The notes under the pieces: model-generated
Database searches by the model: none
Seen by the model: the letters and a program-made list of their open reading frames with translations, nothing else
What the model was told of the DNA's origin: nothing
Shown here: positions 1-10,100 of the stretch, piece after piece
How the letters are laid out: every line of letters starts with the position of its first letter
Position numbering within the stretch: the stretch's first letter is position 1
NCBI RefSeq assembly: GCF_947495715.1
Contig: NZ_CANLZU010000011.1
Location: 1-64,000, forward strand
DNA: 64,000 nt
DNA from: an uncultured Oceanisphaera sp.
GTDB taxonomy: Bacteria; Pseudomonadota; Gammaproteobacteria; Enterobacterales; Aeromonadaceae
Direction: 5' to 3'
Made by a program: the position numbers and the translations under genes

Positions 1-1
1 T

Positions 2-77
2 TGGAGCGGGAAACGAGATTCGAACTCGCGACCCCAACCTTGGCAAGGTTGTGCTCTACCAGCTGAGCTATTCCCGC
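2..77 (-). tRNA. tRNA-Gly (anticodon GCC)
   Basis: Read on the minus strand, the 76 nt fold as a complete cloverleaf. The acceptor GCGGGAA pairs with TTCCCGC, the D-arm is AGCTCAGCTGGTAGAGC, the anticodon loop holds GCC within a CAACC/GGTTG stem, and the T-arm carries GTTCGAATC. The 3' CCA is encoded at positions 4-2. It decodes GGC/GGU glycine codons. It lies downstream of a strong promoter and of a decayed copy of itself, in the place where E. coli has the glyV-glyX-glyY array next to orn. Further copies may lie outside the window to the left. Confidence 0.97.
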
Positions 78-108
78 AGTAATCTTTAACTCTGTGCATG
101 GGGCCGCG

Positions 109-164
109 TCGCGACCCTCATCAACTTCAGCAAGGTTAAGCTCTATCAGCTGAGCTATTCCCGC
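109..164 (-). pseudogene. Decayed tRNA-Gly copy
   Basis: The 5' half (acceptor GCGGGAA, then TAGCTCAGCTGATAGAGC) is nearly identical to the intact tRNA-Gly at 2-77. The anticodon arm reads AACCTTGCTGAAGTT, so the stem is mismatched and the GCC anticodon is lost. The variable/T region stops after GGGTCGCGA with no 3' acceptor strand and no CCA. It is co-transcribed ahead of the intact tRNA. The simplest reading is a degenerate member of a former tandem tRNA-Gly array. Confidence 0.8.
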
Positions 165-228
165 ACTCTGGTATAACCTGTAGTAATCAGCGGCTTGCTT
201 CACAATTGCGACTGGCTACGGGAGGCGA

Positions 229-256
229 ATTATACGAGCCGATTGATCGAATGCAA
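229..256 (-). promoter_or_regulatory. Sigma-70 promoter of the tRNA-Gly unit
   Basis: On the minus strand a -35 TTGCAT and a perfect -10 TATAAT are separated by 16 bp. They are followed by a GC-rich stretch (TCGCCTCCCG), as is typical of stringently controlled stable-RNA promoters. It would start transcription near 222 and read through the decayed tRNA and then the intact one. Confidence 0.8.
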
Positions 257-315
257 GAGTTTTTTCTTTCCTGCATTCTGTTTGGCTAAAACATCGACAC
301 AAGCACAAAAAGCAC

Positions 316-861
316 TCAGATCTTGAACACCGTTTCCCGATAGAACTGCAATTCGGCGATGGACTCGCGAATATCATCCAGTGCCTGGTGGCTACCTTTC
401 TTGGTGAATTGCTCCAGCAATGCCGGTTGCCAGCGACGTACCAGCTCCTTGACGGTGCTGACATCCACATTGCGGTAATGGAAGAAGGCCTCCAGCACCG
501 GCATGTGCCGCACCAGAAAACGCCGATCCTGACCGATGGAGTTGCCACACAGCGGCGACGCCTGCTCCGGTACCCATTCACGCAAGAACGCCAGCGTCTG
601 CGCTACCGCATCGTCCTCGCTGACGGTACTGGACTGAACCCGCGCCACCAGCCCGGAGCCGGTATGAGTACGCACGTTCCACTCATCCATCTTGGCCAGT
701 TCGGCCTCGCTTTGATGAATAGCCAACACCGGCCCTTCGGCCAGCACATTCAGCTCTTTGTCGGTGATGATGCTGGCGATTTCGATGATCTTGTGTTCAT
801 CCGGCTCCAGGCCGGTCATCTCCAGATCAATCCAGACCAGGTTTTCTGCGTTTTGGCTCAT
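316..861 (-). CDS. orn: Oligoribonuclease
   Basis: A 3'-5' exoribonuclease of the DEDDh family that degrades 2-5 nt RNA fragments, including pGpG from c-di-GMP breakdown. All active-site motifs are visible: WIDLEMTGL near residue 8, [11 protein letters not shown] in the middle, and [10 protein letters not shown] near the C-terminus. The 181-aa protein starting [10 protein letters not shown] has the normal family length. A longer frame upstream (to 975) would add 38 residues unlike the family and run into rsgA, so the ATG at 861 is chosen. It is divergent from rsgA, as in E. coli. Because Orn removes pGpG, it also supports turnover of the c-di-GMP used by the cellulose genes in this window. 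Confidence 0.97.
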   Translation of the reverse strand: MSQNAENLVWIDLEMTGLEPDEHKIIEIASIITDKELNVLAEGPVLAIHQSEAELAKMDEWNVRTHTGSGLVARVQSSTVSEDDAVAQTLAFLREWVPEQASPLCGNSIGQDRRFLVRHMPVLEAFFHYRNVDVSTVKELVRRWQPALLEQFTKKGSHQALDDIRESIAELQFYRETVFKI

Positions 862-949
862 GTTATCTCTCGAAGCTCGGTGGCAATAGGGACAAGTTCT
901 AGCGGGAAAGTGTATCATAGCCGGCAATGAAAGCAGGTTCGAGGATATC

Positions 950-1984
950 GTGACCAAGAGAAGAAAACTCAGCAAAGGCCAGTCTCGACGGGTCAGTGAT
1001 AATCACAGTCGCCGCCTGAAGCGCAAGCCGGCCGACACCATCGACGACAGCCAGCTCGGCCCCCAGCAGGATGGGCTGGTGATCAGCCGCTTTGGTCAGC
1101 ATGCGGATATTGAAGACAGTGAACAACAGGTTCACCGCTGTAACATGCGGCGCACCCTGTCGTCGCTGGTCACCGGCGACCGTGTGGTATGGCGCCCGGG
1201 TCTCGATACCACTCAGGGCATCAGCGGCGTGGTGGAAGCAGTACACCCCCGGCAAACCGTGCTGACGCGTCCAGACTTCTACGACGGCATCAAGCCGGTC
1301 GCCGCCAATATCAGTCAGATAGTGCTGGTGTCCTCGGTGCTGCCCGAACTGAGCTGTCACGTCATCGATCGTTACCTGGTTGCGGCCGAAGACGTCGAAA
1401 TGCCGCCGATGATAGTACTGAACAAGGTCGACCTGCTCAGTGCGGAACAGCGTCAACAGGCCGAGCAGGCACTGCAGCGTTATCGCGATATCGGTTATCA
1501 GGTGTTGCTGGTCAGTTGCGATACCGGCGAAGGGCTGGAAGAGCTCAAAAATGCCTTTAAAGATCACACCAGTATCTTCGTCGGTCAGTCCGGGGTAGGT
1601 AAATCGTCGCTGGTCAATGCGGTGATGCCCGAAGTAGAGGCCGTGACCGGCGCCGTGTCCGACAACTCGGGGCTGGGCCAGCACACCACCACCACCGCTC
1701 GTCTCTATCATTTTCCGTCCGGCGGCTCGCTGATCGACTCACCCGGCATTCGCGAGTTCTCGCTGTGGCATCTGGATCCGGAGCGGGTGGCCTGGTGTTT
1801 CCGCGAGTTTCGAGACTACCTTGGTGGCTGCCGCTTTCGTGACTGCAAGCACCGCACCGATCCCGGTTGCCTGTTGCAGCAAGCGAAAGAAGAGGGACGC
1901 ATTCATCCCGAGCGCTTCGAAAGCTACATTCGCATCATGGACGCCATGGCCGACAAGCCCACGCGCCATCATCCTACCGCCTGA
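950..1984 (+). CDS. rsgA: Ribosome small subunit-dependent GTPase RsgA
   Basis: A circularly permuted GTPase that acts in late 30S subunit maturation. The 344-aa protein starts at GTG with GAGG a few bases upstream. Its N-terminus [10 protein letters not shown] is the family signature and is followed by an OB fold. The G motifs appear in permuted order: NKVD near residue 158, GQSGVGKSS near 212, then DSPG. A C-terminal zinc-binding segment [15 protein letters not shown] follows. Length and sequence agree closely with E. coli RsgA. It is followed after 27 nt by psd, the conserved pair. Confidence 0.97.
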   Translation: MTKRRKLSKGQSRRVSDNHSRRLKRKPADTIDDSQLGPQQDGLVISRFGQHADIEDSEQQVHRCNMRRTLSSLVTGDRVVWRPGLDTTQGISGVVEAVHPRQTVLTRPDFYDGIKPVAANISQIVLVSSVLPELSCHVIDRYLVAAEDVEMPPMIVLNKVDLLSAEQRQQAEQALQRYRDIGYQVLLVSCDTGEGLEELKNAFKDHTSIFVGQSGVGKSSLVNAVMPEVEAVTGAVSDNSGLGQHTTTTARLYHFPSGGSLIDSPGIREFSLWHLDPERVAWCFREFRDYLGGCRFRDCKHRTDPGCLLQQAKEEGRIHPERFESYIRIMDAMADKPTRHHPTA

Positions 1985-2011
1985 TTATCACCGTCATTTT
2001 TCGGAATCACC

Positions 2012-2872
2012 ATGACAGACCATTTGAAAATTCTGCTGCAATACCTGCTTCCCAAGCATCTGTTGTCCCGCCTCATCGGCCGACTGGCCGCGATGGAAGG
2101 CGGCAAGCTGACCCAGTGGCTGATCCGGCGTTTCATTCGCCAGTATCGGGTGGACATGAGCGAGGCCCGGCATGAAAACCCGGCCCACTATGCCAGCTTC
2201 AACGATTTTTTTACCCGCGCGCTGAAAGAAGACGCCCGCCCGCTGGTGGCCGATGACGAGGTGCTGGCCATGCCGGTAGACGGCGCCATCAGCCAGCTCG
2301 CGCCCATCGAGCAGGGCCGTATCATTCAGGCCAAGGGCCACGATTACAGCGCCCGCGCCTTGCTGGGCGGCGACAAGACGCTGGCCGAGCCCTTCATGGG
2401 CGGCGACTTCGCCACCATCTATCTGGCACCGAAGGATTATCACCGCATTCATATGCCGGTCGACGGCGTGCTGAAAACCATGATTTACGTACCCGGCGAG
2501 CTGTTCTCGGTCAATCCGCTGACCGCTTCCCGCGTGCCGGAACTGTTTGCCCGCAACGAGCGGGTGGTGTGTATTTTCGATACTCCCGCCGGCCCCATGG
2601 CGCTGGTGCTGGTGGGCGCGACTATCGTGGCCAGCATAGAAACCGTCTGGGCCGGCACAGTGACACCGCCCGCCGGCAAGCGGATTCAGCGCTGGGATTA
2701 CGATCCGGCTACCGCCCCCCGCCTGGCCAAGGGCGACGAAATGGGCCGCTTCAAACTGGGCAGTACCGTGGTCTGTCTGTTTGCGCCCGGCAAGGTTACA
2801 CTGTCCGAACAACTGCTGCCCGGCACGCCCACTCGCATGGGAACCGAGTTTGGCACCCTGAATCGGGATTAA
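2012..2872 (+). CDS. psd: Phosphatidylserine decarboxylase proenzyme
   Basis: Converts phosphatidylserine to phosphatidylethanolamine at the inner membrane. The 286-aa proenzyme carries the self-cleavage motif LGST at residues 249-252; Ser251 would become the pyruvoyl group of the small alpha chain. The conserved segment [20 protein letters not shown] is also present. Length matches the short gammaproteobacterial class. It lies between rsgA and mscM as in E. coli. Its product PE is the phosphoethanolamine donor used by BcsG-type enzymes, one of which is encoded in this window. Confidence 0.97.
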   Translation: MTDHLKILLQYLLPKHLLSRLIGRLAAMEGGKLTQWLIRRFIRQYRVDMSEARHENPAHYASFNDFFTRALKEDARPLVADDEVLAMPVDGAISQLAPIEQGRIIQAKGHDYSARALLGGDKTLAEPFMGGDFATIYLAPKDYHRIHMPVDGVLKTMIYVPGELFSVNPLTASRVPELFARNERVVCIFDTPAGPMALVLVGATIVASIETVWAGTVTPPAGKRIQRWDYDPATAPRLAKGDEMGRFKLGSTVVCLFAPGKVTLSEQLLPGTPTRMGTEFGTLNRD

Positions 2873-2880
2873 CCCGAATA

Positions 2881-2927
2881 GCCGCGGCCCGAATTGATGG
2901 CCGCGGCCTGAACTTTCTTTTTGTCGA
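2881..2927 (+). terminator. GC-rich hairpin between psd and mscM
   Basis: A perfect 9-bp stem, GCCGCGGCC (2881-2889) and GGCCGCGGC (2899-2907), is followed by CTGAACTTTCTTTTTG. The T-rich run starts a few bases beyond the stem, so it may be a partial terminator or attenuator within an otherwise continuous rsgA-psd-mscM unit. Confidence 0.45.
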
Positions 2928-2936
2928 GAGCCAACC

Positions 2937-5900
2937 GTGTTTGCCCCCATCCTGTTGTTGTTAGCGTTACTGCTCCCCTCCCCGCTGTTGGCCGATCAAA
3001 GCGTGGCCGATATCGAGGCCCTGCTGTCGGAAGTGCCCGAGGGTGATAAACCCGAACTGAAAAAGCTGCGCGACGATTATAACCAGGCCCTGCAGCTGGT
3101 GCGCGAAGGCGATCGTTATCAACAGCAGGCCAAAGACCTGAAGAAATTCATGGATGACTATCCGGTCGAGCTCAAGAAGCTGGAACGAAAGCAGGCCGGG
3201 CTCAAGCCGACCGACACCAGCCATATTCCCCAACTGGATGAAGAAGCGGTGCAGCAGGAGCTGGTGGATGTGCAGGCCCGGCGGCTGGAACTGCGGCGTC
3301 AGCGGGAAGAATTGACCAATGCTCTCAACCTGCAGGAGCTGAGCAACAGCGGCCTGCACGACCTGCTCGACGATCTGCGCCAGCAACTGCGCAACACCCA
3401 GCAATCACTGGAGAAGCTGCAATTTTCCGAGACTCAGGGCCAGCAGGAAACTGCCACTCGCATCCTCGCCATGGCGCGGGAACAGAGCCTGCAACGCCGA
3501 ATCCAGACGCTGGAGCTGGAGCAGCTGTCTTCCGGTAACAGAGACAGCATCAACCGGCTGAAACTGGACATACTGCAACGCCAGATACAGGATCTGGACG
3601 TCACCATAGACGCCCTGCAAAACCGCCAGAACGAATTGCGGCGCGCCACCACGGAAGCGGCCATTGCCGAAAGTGATCGCTTGCTGGATGAAGTGGAAAC
3701 CGACTCCCTGCTGCTGGCCGAACAACAGGCGGCCAACCAGCGGCTGTCCGGGCTGCTGAGTGAAAAAAGCCGGGAAGTGGAATCGCTGCAGCTGGAGTAT
3801 CAGGCGGTGGAGCGGGCCGCCTCCGAGCTGGCGGACATGAAGGTCAATCTCAAGGAGCAACTGGAGTGGTTGCAGGTCAGCCGTGGTTTCGGTGAAAACC
3901 TGCGTAATCGCCTGAGCGACTTGCCCGCCCCCTATTCCCTGCCCCAGCTCGAAGCCCGTATCGTACAAAGCCGGGTCGACAAATATGGCTATCAGGAGTC
4001 GCTCGATAACCTGCGCAACAACAGCTATCGCACCGAATTATTGCTGAGCGACAAGGCCAGGGGGATCACCCAGCAACAACGAATGCAGATCGACGAACTA
4101 CTGGCCACCCAGCGGCGACTGCTGGAACGACTGATCAGCGCCACCGACAATCAAATTCATGAGCAGACCCGGCTGAAAGTCGCCTACAGCCGGCAGAACA
4201 GCCAGCTACAGGAGATTCGCGCCCTGACCGACGAGCGTCTGTTCTGGCTGCCGGATTTGCGCCCCATCGGCAGCCAGTTTCCGGCGGCACTGATGGAAAC
4301 CCTGGGCTGGCTGCTGACCCTGTCAACCTGGACCGCCCTGCCCCAGACGCTGCTGCAGCAAAGCGGCGCCAGCCTGACCCTCTACGGTCTCAGCTCGCTG
4401 CTGGTGGTCTATCTGTGGATCCTGAGTCGTCGCAGCCTGCGCGCCTATCTGGACAAAATCAGCCCGCATATCGGCAACGTGACTCAGGACAGATACGACT
4501 ACACCTTTAATACCCTGCTGCTCAGCCTGCTGACCGCCATGCCGATACCGGCCCTGCTGTCGCTGCTCGGCAATGCCATCGACTCGCCCTGGGCGCCGCA
4601 GGTGGTAATCGCCCTGGCGGATGCCCTGCATCAACTGATGCTGCCGGTGTTTATTCTGCTGTTGGTCGGCAACCTGATGATGAGCAAGGGACTGCTGGTG
4701 GTGCACTTCAACCTGCCCCACGATCGAGTGCGCCGGATCTGGCGCCAGTTTCAGACCCTGATGCTGGCTCTGCTGCCCGCCTTGCTGCTGTTTTATGTCG
4801 CCGATGAATACCGGGAATTCTCTCTGTACGACACCCTGGGCCGACTCAGCTTTGTGGTGATTTGCCTGCTGACCAGCCTGTTTTCCTGGCGATTGTACCG
4901 GGAAGATTTGCCGCTGCTGGTCTCTCCGCCCCGCCAGGAACAACTGACTCTGATGAACCATATGCTGTGGGGGCTGCTGATCATATCGCCCCTGCTGGCA
5001 CTGGTTGCCACCATCATGGGCTACCTGTTCACCGCCCATACTCTGCTGCGCCAGCTGGAAGTCTCGGTGCTGATGGGCATGGGCTTTCTGATATTCTACT
5101 ACCTGGTGCGCCGCTGGATGCTGATCCAACGCCGGCGGCTGGCATTTGAGCGGGCCAAGGCCCGGCGGGCCGAGATACTGGCCCAGCGCAAGGAAAAGGA
5201 AGACACCATCGAGCATACCACCAGCCCCGAGGCGGAAGCCGCCGCCGTGGCCGAAGTGGATCTGGATACCATCAGCGCCCAGTCGCTGGGGCTGCTGCGC
5301 TCGGCGCTGATGCTGGGCTACATTCTCGGCCTGATGCTGCTGTGGTCCGAGATCAACAACGCCTTCAGTTTCCTCGACAGCATAGAGGTATGGCAGGTTT
5401 CCAGCTCTCTGGCCGGAGAAGACACCCTGGTGCCGATCTCGCTCAAGGATCTGGTGATCGCCGTGCTTCTGGTGGTGCTGACCCTGATCACCGCCCGCAA
5501 CCTGCCCGGCCTGATGGAGCTGAGCCTGTTACAGCATCTGAACCTGTCACCGGGCACCGGCTTTGCCATTACCACCATCTCCAAGTATCTGGTGCTGATG
5601 ATCGGCGCCTTCACCACTTTCGCCATGCTCGGCATCGACTGGTCCAAGCTGCAGTGGCTAGTGGCGGCGCTGTCGGTGGGCCTGGGCTTTGGTCTGCAGG
5701 AAATCTTCGCCAACTTCGTCTCCGGCCTGATCATCCTGTTTGAAAAACCGATCCGCATCGGCGACACCGTCACCATCCGCGAGCTCACCGGCACCGTGTC
5801 CAAAATCAAGACCCGCGCCACCACCATAGTGGACTGGGACCGACGCGAGATCATAGTGCCCAACAAGGCCTTTATCACCGAGCAGTTCGTCAACTGGTCG

Positions 5901-6269
5901 CTGTCCGATGCCATCACCCGGGTTAAACTGCTGGTGCGGGTGCGGCTCGACGCCGATGTCGATCTGGTACAGCGCCTCACCCACGAGGCCATTCAAGAAT
6001 GCGGCCGCATTCTGGATAATCCGGTACCGGAGGTATTTCTGGTGGAGCTGACCGACTCGGCACTGGTCTATGAAGTCCGGGTCTATGTGGAAGACATGAG
6101 CCACCGCATGCCCATGACGCACGAGCTGCACAACCTGCTGCTGGCCCGGCTGCGCCAGCACGACATCAAGATACCGCACCAGCAGGTCGATATTCGCCTG
6201 CTGGGCGAACAACCCATGTCGTCCGCCCAGCGCGGTACCGGTGCAAGCAAAGAGCAGCCTGAGGCATAA
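2937..6269 (+). CDS. mscM: Large MscS-family mechanosensitive channel (MscM/YjeP type)
   Basis: A 1110-aa inner-membrane channel that opens under membrane tension to release osmolytes. It has a GTG start, then a signal peptide (hydrophobic core from residue 3 to about 18, cleavage near LLADQ). A long periplasmic coiled-coil region rich in Q, E, L and R runs to about residue 450. Many membrane segments follow, and the C-terminal MscS domain contains LGFGLQEIFANFVSGL near residue 915 and FEKPIRIGDTV. Size, architecture and position next to psd match E. coli MscM (YjeP). MscK has a similar architecture, and the synteny favours MscM. Confidence 0.93.
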   Translation: MFAPILLLLALLLPSPLLADQSVADIEALLSEVPEGDKPELKKLRDDYNQALQLVREGDRYQQQAKDLKKFMDDYPVELKKLERKQAGLKPTDTSHIPQLDEEAVQQELVDVQARRLELRRQREELTNALNLQELSNSGLHDLLDDLRQQLRNTQQSLEKLQFSETQGQQETATRILAMAREQSLQRRIQTLELEQLSSGNRDSINRLKLDILQRQIQDLDVTIDALQNRQNELRRATTEAAIAESDRLLDEVETDSLLLAEQQAANQRLSGLLSEKSREVESLQLEYQAVERAASELADMKVNLKEQLEWLQVSRGFGENLRNRLSDLPAPYSLPQLEARIVQSRVDKYGYQESLDNLRNNSYRTELLLSDKARGITQQQRMQIDELLATQRRLLERLISATDNQIHEQTRLKVAYSRQNSQLQEIRALTDERLFWLPDLRPIGSQFPAALMETLGWLLTLSTWTALPQTLLQQSGASLTLYGLSSLLVVYLWILSRRSLRAYLDKISPHIGNVTQDRYDYTFNTLLLSLLTAMPIPALLSLLGNAIDSPWAPQVVIALADALHQLMLPVFILLLVGNLMMSKGLLVVHFNLPHDRVRRIWRQFQTLMLALLPALLLFYVADEYREFSLYDTLGRLSFVVICLLTSLFSWRLYREDLPLLVSPPRQEQLTLMNHMLWGLLIISPLLALVATIMGYLFTAHTLLRQLEVSVLMGMGFLIFYYLVRRWMLIQRRRLAFERAKARRAEILAQRKEKEDTIEHTTSPEAEAAAVAEVDLDTISAQSLGLLRSALMLGYILGLMLLWSEINNAFSFLDSIEVWQVSSSLAGEDTLVPISLKDLVIAVLLVVLTLITARNLPGLMELSLLQHLNLSPGTGFAITTISKYLVLMIGAFTTFAMLGIDWSKLQWLVAALSVGLGFGLQEIFANFVSGLIILFEKPIRIGDTVTIRELTGTVSKIKTRATTIVDWDRREIIVPNKAFITEQFVNWSLSDAITRVKLLVRVRLDADVDLVQRLTHEAIQECGRILDNPVPEVFLVELTDSALVYEVRVYVEDMSHRMPMTHELHNLLLARLRQHDIKIPHQQVDIRLLGEQPMSSAQRGTGASKEQPEA

Positions 6270-6355
6270 CGGCGGCTGAACTCCCTGATGCCAGACCTGG
6301 AGGCGGCTAGCGAGGAGTTCACCACGTCCGCCCTCGGATCCGCTGTTGATTTTAT

Positions 6356-6404
6356 GAGCAGAACAGGTGTAAATAACCCATCACTCCCGCTTGGAGTTCT
6401 GCTC
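6356..6404 (+). promoter_or_regulatory. Inverted repeat abutting the start of the lipoprotein gene
   Basis: A perfect 9-bp inverted repeat, GAGCAGAAC (6356-6364) and GTTCTGCTC (6396-6404), ends exactly one base before the ATG at 6405. The TTGGAG ribosome binding site (6391-6396) touches the right arm. In RNA the hairpin could limit access to the start; in DNA it could be an operator. Its function is unknown. Confidence 0.45.
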
Positions 6405-6923
6405 ATGTTTACCTTGCGCCTGTTCGTCCTGACACTGCTGCTAAGTGGCTGCGCCGCCCCCTACGACTATGCCGAAGACGTCAATTTTCGTACTTTTACC
6501 AGCGTGGCGCTGGCACCATCGAGCGATGTCAACTCGCTCGATGGTGCCCGCATCGGTGCCGCGGCCGAGGCCATGCTGCCGGCCCGCGGCCTGCGCCTGA
6601 CCACGCCGGATCAGGCCTCGCTATGGCTGCATTATCGCTTGCTGCAGGAAACCAAACTGCTGACTACCATGCCAAGCATGTTTTCTCGTCACGGGAGCGT
6701 CTGGGACGATGAAGAACGGGTCTATGGCGCCGTGCGCCAGCAAAGACTGGAACTGTGGCTGACGGAGCCGCAAAACGGCAAGGTACTATGGCGCAGCAAA
6801 CACCCCAAGGCCTTTCCCGCCGACAATATCAACGGCATGGCGCGCAGTCGGCGCATCGAACAGCAGGTCGCGGAGCTACTGAGCAACTATCCGCCCCGAC
6901 CACGACACGCCACTGATAAATGA
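6405..6923 (+). CDS. DUF4136-type lipoprotein
   Basis: A 172-aa predicted lipoprotein. The signal sequence ends in the lipobox LLSGC with Cys16 as the lipidation site. Pattern features such as FRTFTSVALAP near the start, GARIGAAAEAMLPARGLRL, and the C-terminal RSRRIEQQVAELLSNYPP resemble DUF4136 proteins. The role of this family is unknown. The ATG at 6405 is chosen because it follows TTGGAG and begins the signal peptide; a longer frame to 6288 adds residues with no family likeness. No aspartate follows the Cys at +2 (it is Ala), so outer-membrane sorting is likely. Confidence 0.75.
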   Translation: MFTLRLFVLTLLLSGCAAPYDYAEDVNFRTFTSVALAPSSDVNSLDGARIGAAAEAMLPARGLRLTTPDQASLWLHYRLLQETKLLTTMPSMFSRHGSVWDDEERVYGAVRQQRLELWLTEPQNGKVLWRSKHPKAFPADNINGMARSRRIEQQVAELLSNYPPRPRHATDK

Positions 6924-7107
6924 CACTCACCGTTTCAGCCTGCTGCGAACATTCACTGGATGTTCGGTCAGACTGCAACCGTTCGTCACGGCGAGACAAG
7001 CTCACCCCCTGGGCTCGGAAATGCCCCTGGCGGTCAGATGTCATGTGCTAAACATCACATGGGTTTGTGCAGCGGGTCGGCGGAGCGCAACCGCGCTGCG
7101 GCCTCGC
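6924..7107. other. Convergent intergenic spacer
   Basis: Separates the 3' ends of the DUF4136 gene and bcsC. It holds two small dyads, GAACAT/ATGTTC (about 6948-6965) and CATGTG/CACATG (about 7042-7062). Neither has a T-run, so no clear intrinsic terminator is visible. No gene is supported. Confidence 0.5.
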
Positions 7108-10100
7108 TTAGCGCCATTCCGAATAGGGTGTCAGCGGTGTCACCGGCATATCCAGATCGCCCAGCCAGGGTGCAAAATGATAGCGCAGGTACAAAAAGCC
7201 GTGTCCTGGGGCATAATCATCGCTCAACTGCCAGTTCAGGCCGCCCCCGACTATCCAGTGCTCATTCAGCCGGTATTCTCCCCGGGCCGCCAGGCTGATG
7301 CTCGGGCCGTCGCCGCTGTCCGAGTCGTTGGTTCGAGCCGCATTAGGCCGCAGCGGTTTGCCGCTGGCTTCAATGGCCGACCACTGCCCCGGATAAAGAT
7401 CGTCGCCTTCAGAGCGGGACCAGGACCAGCCCGGTGATGCCTCAAGCACACCAGACCAATGCTCGCTACGACGGGTATAGCGCACCGGAAACCCCAGCGA
7501 CACATAACGCTGGGGGCTGTAATAACCGCCCTGGCCCAGGGTGTCTTCGCTCAGATCTTTCTGGTACTGAAAATACAGCAGAGAGGCGCCTGCGCGCAGC
7601 TGTTCGTGAGGTTGCCTGATCAAGCGGTAGTAATAGCCGGTCATGGCGCTTAAACGCTGATTGCTTTCTACCCGCTCGCCATCCAGTGAGTGTGCCCCAA
7701 GACTACCCCAGACGCCGTGATCCTCTCCCTGATCGTGGCTAACACCCATAGTCAGGCCGGTAGCGGTCACCCCGCCCCAGCTCAAGCCGGTCACCGGATC
7801 CACCGCTCCGGCATAGGATACCAGTGAGTTGCTCATGGGCCGGCGCGACAGGGTCAGGCTGTAGCCCAGTCTGTTCCAGTCGCCATTGTAGTTCAGCCCA
7901 CCCAGCCAGTTGCTCACTTCAAAGCCAAATGGAGAATGTCCCAGATCCCAGCTCCAGTGCTCACTCTGCCAGCCCACCGCCAAGCCGGTGCCGGCGGTAT
8001 CGAGCGAGCCGAAGGTGCAGCCGCCAATCACCGTATTGCAGCCACCAAAGCGCTCATCGGCGTCGGGCGTGCCCGCATTCAGGCCCACCCGCTCGGCCTG
8101 CAGCCAGGCACGGCCGTTTACCCAGGGCCACTCGGCCCGCAGCTGGGTGGTGTTCAGGGTGAGGTCACTCACCCCTGTTGGGTTGTTATCAGTACGCCAT
8201 CCCAGATCATGCTGCAGTTGCAGCGTCATATTTTGCCGGCGATAAAGGTCGGCGCTTTCACGCTTCAGGCTACGCTGCAGCCAGTCGTCTTCCGCTCTGG
8301 CCCGGCTGGCCTGGGTCAGTGCCGCGCCGTCGAGGGGAGACAGCGCATCGTGGGGAAGCTCACCTGACGCCACCAGGCCTCGCCCGTAGAGCCGCAGGGC
8401 CTGTTCTGGCATTGGTTGCAACCGGGCTGCATCGCGCAACAACAAGGGATCCGTCGGCGCCCTGGCCACCAGAACGGCCATTTGTTGCTCCGCCTGTTGC
8501 GACTCGCCAATACCGGCCAGCAGGTTAATATACCGGCGGCGCTGGTTAACGCTGGCATTATCCGGCAGCGATTGGGTCTGTAACCATTGCCGGGTCTGCT
8601 TCGGCTGTTTCAGCGCCAACCGGCTTTCCGCCACGCCCAGCCAGGCATCGATACTATCGGGGACCTCATTATAAAGCTGCTCATAGGCACTCTGTGCCTG
8701 CCGGTGTTTCCCCCGCTCCGTCAACCAGCCGGCCAGCAGCAGGCGATTTTCCACCGTGCCCGACTGCTGCAACAAGGCTCGAGCCTGCTCCTCACGGCCC
8801 TGTTCACGCAGCTGCACTGCCTCGGATCGGCGCAGACTGTCTTCAAGCCGGCTGGCAAGCACACTCATGTCCTCTGACCAGCGTTCGGGAGCAATCTGTT
8901 GAAGACTGGCAAGGGCAGCTTTGCCGTTATTGCGTGAAGCCAGAAACTGGGCATGGGCATGACGGACTTGTGGATCGTTTCCATGGTTGCGCAACAGGGG
9001 CGCAAACACCTCTGCCGCGGCTGTGTCTTGCCCTTGCTCCTGCAGCAGGGTCGCCAGACGGTAGCTCAGCCAGGGTTGCGGCGACACAGACCGCGGTGCC
9101 TTTTGCAGCAGAGCAATAGCTTTCTCTGGCATCTCCCGATAATAATCGACCAGGGCATAGAGCACTCGGGCATCACTTGGGGCCTGCTTTCGGGCTTGCA
9201 GCAAGCGGCGCTCGGCCTCGGCGTCATGACCCAAGGCAAGGGCGGCATCAGCCAGGCCCAGCAAAGGCAATGCATCGCCGGGCCTCAGGTGCCGGGCCCG
9301 TTCAAAAGCACCCTGCGCCCGCGCCGGATCTTCACTGGCCAACGCCTGTCGGCCACGCTCATACCACACCAGGCTTTGCGCATATTGATGCAAGTCCTGC
9401 CACTTCGAGATGACCCGCCCACTCTGCTCCAGTCGTACCGCCCGGGCCAGAGCGGCTTCTGCCTCTTTGTAGCGCTCTAGCTGGATCAGCGCCTGACCAT
9501 GTGCACCGTGCAGTCCGGCATCTTGCGGATACTGTTTCAGTGCCCGGCGAAGCCGGGGCAGAGCCTGGTTGTAACGGCTCTGTTTCACCAGGGCGATACC
9601 CCGTTGTCCGGCCCGCCAGGCAGGATCCTTCAGCAAAGCCTGTTGTTGCTGCCACTCTCGCCGACCGCCCGTCTCGTAACTACTGCCTTCATAACGACGA
9701 AGAAAACGTTGCCACAAGGCTTCACTCTGATCCGATACCGGCAGCTCGATAAGGTAGTTGTATTCCAACTCGGCGGCCCGGCTAAGCGCCGACGGGTTAC
9801 TGGCCAGTTCCCCCAGCAGCGCCAGCGCTCGCTGTGGCTGGTTTTCCGACAGCCAGAGCCGGGCCAGCAGCAAACGCAGATCGGGGCTGCCCGGGTAACG
9901 CTCATCCAGTTGCTGTAGCCGCTCTAGGGCTAGGGCGCGCTGGCCATCCACTCGGGCCTGGGTGCGCCAGTGCTCTAGCCCCAGGTTCAGGCCGGGCGGC
10001 GTATCTCCCCACAACCGCAGGTATAGGACCATGGCCTTCTCGGGCTGGCCACTGGCTGCCAGCAACTGCGCCTGCTGCCGTAGCGCCCGGCCTTCGTCCT

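Noticed and set aside
316-975. Longer orn start at 975
   Set aside because: It would add 38 residues unlike any oligoribonuclease and overlap rsgA. The ATG at 861 gives the normal protein.
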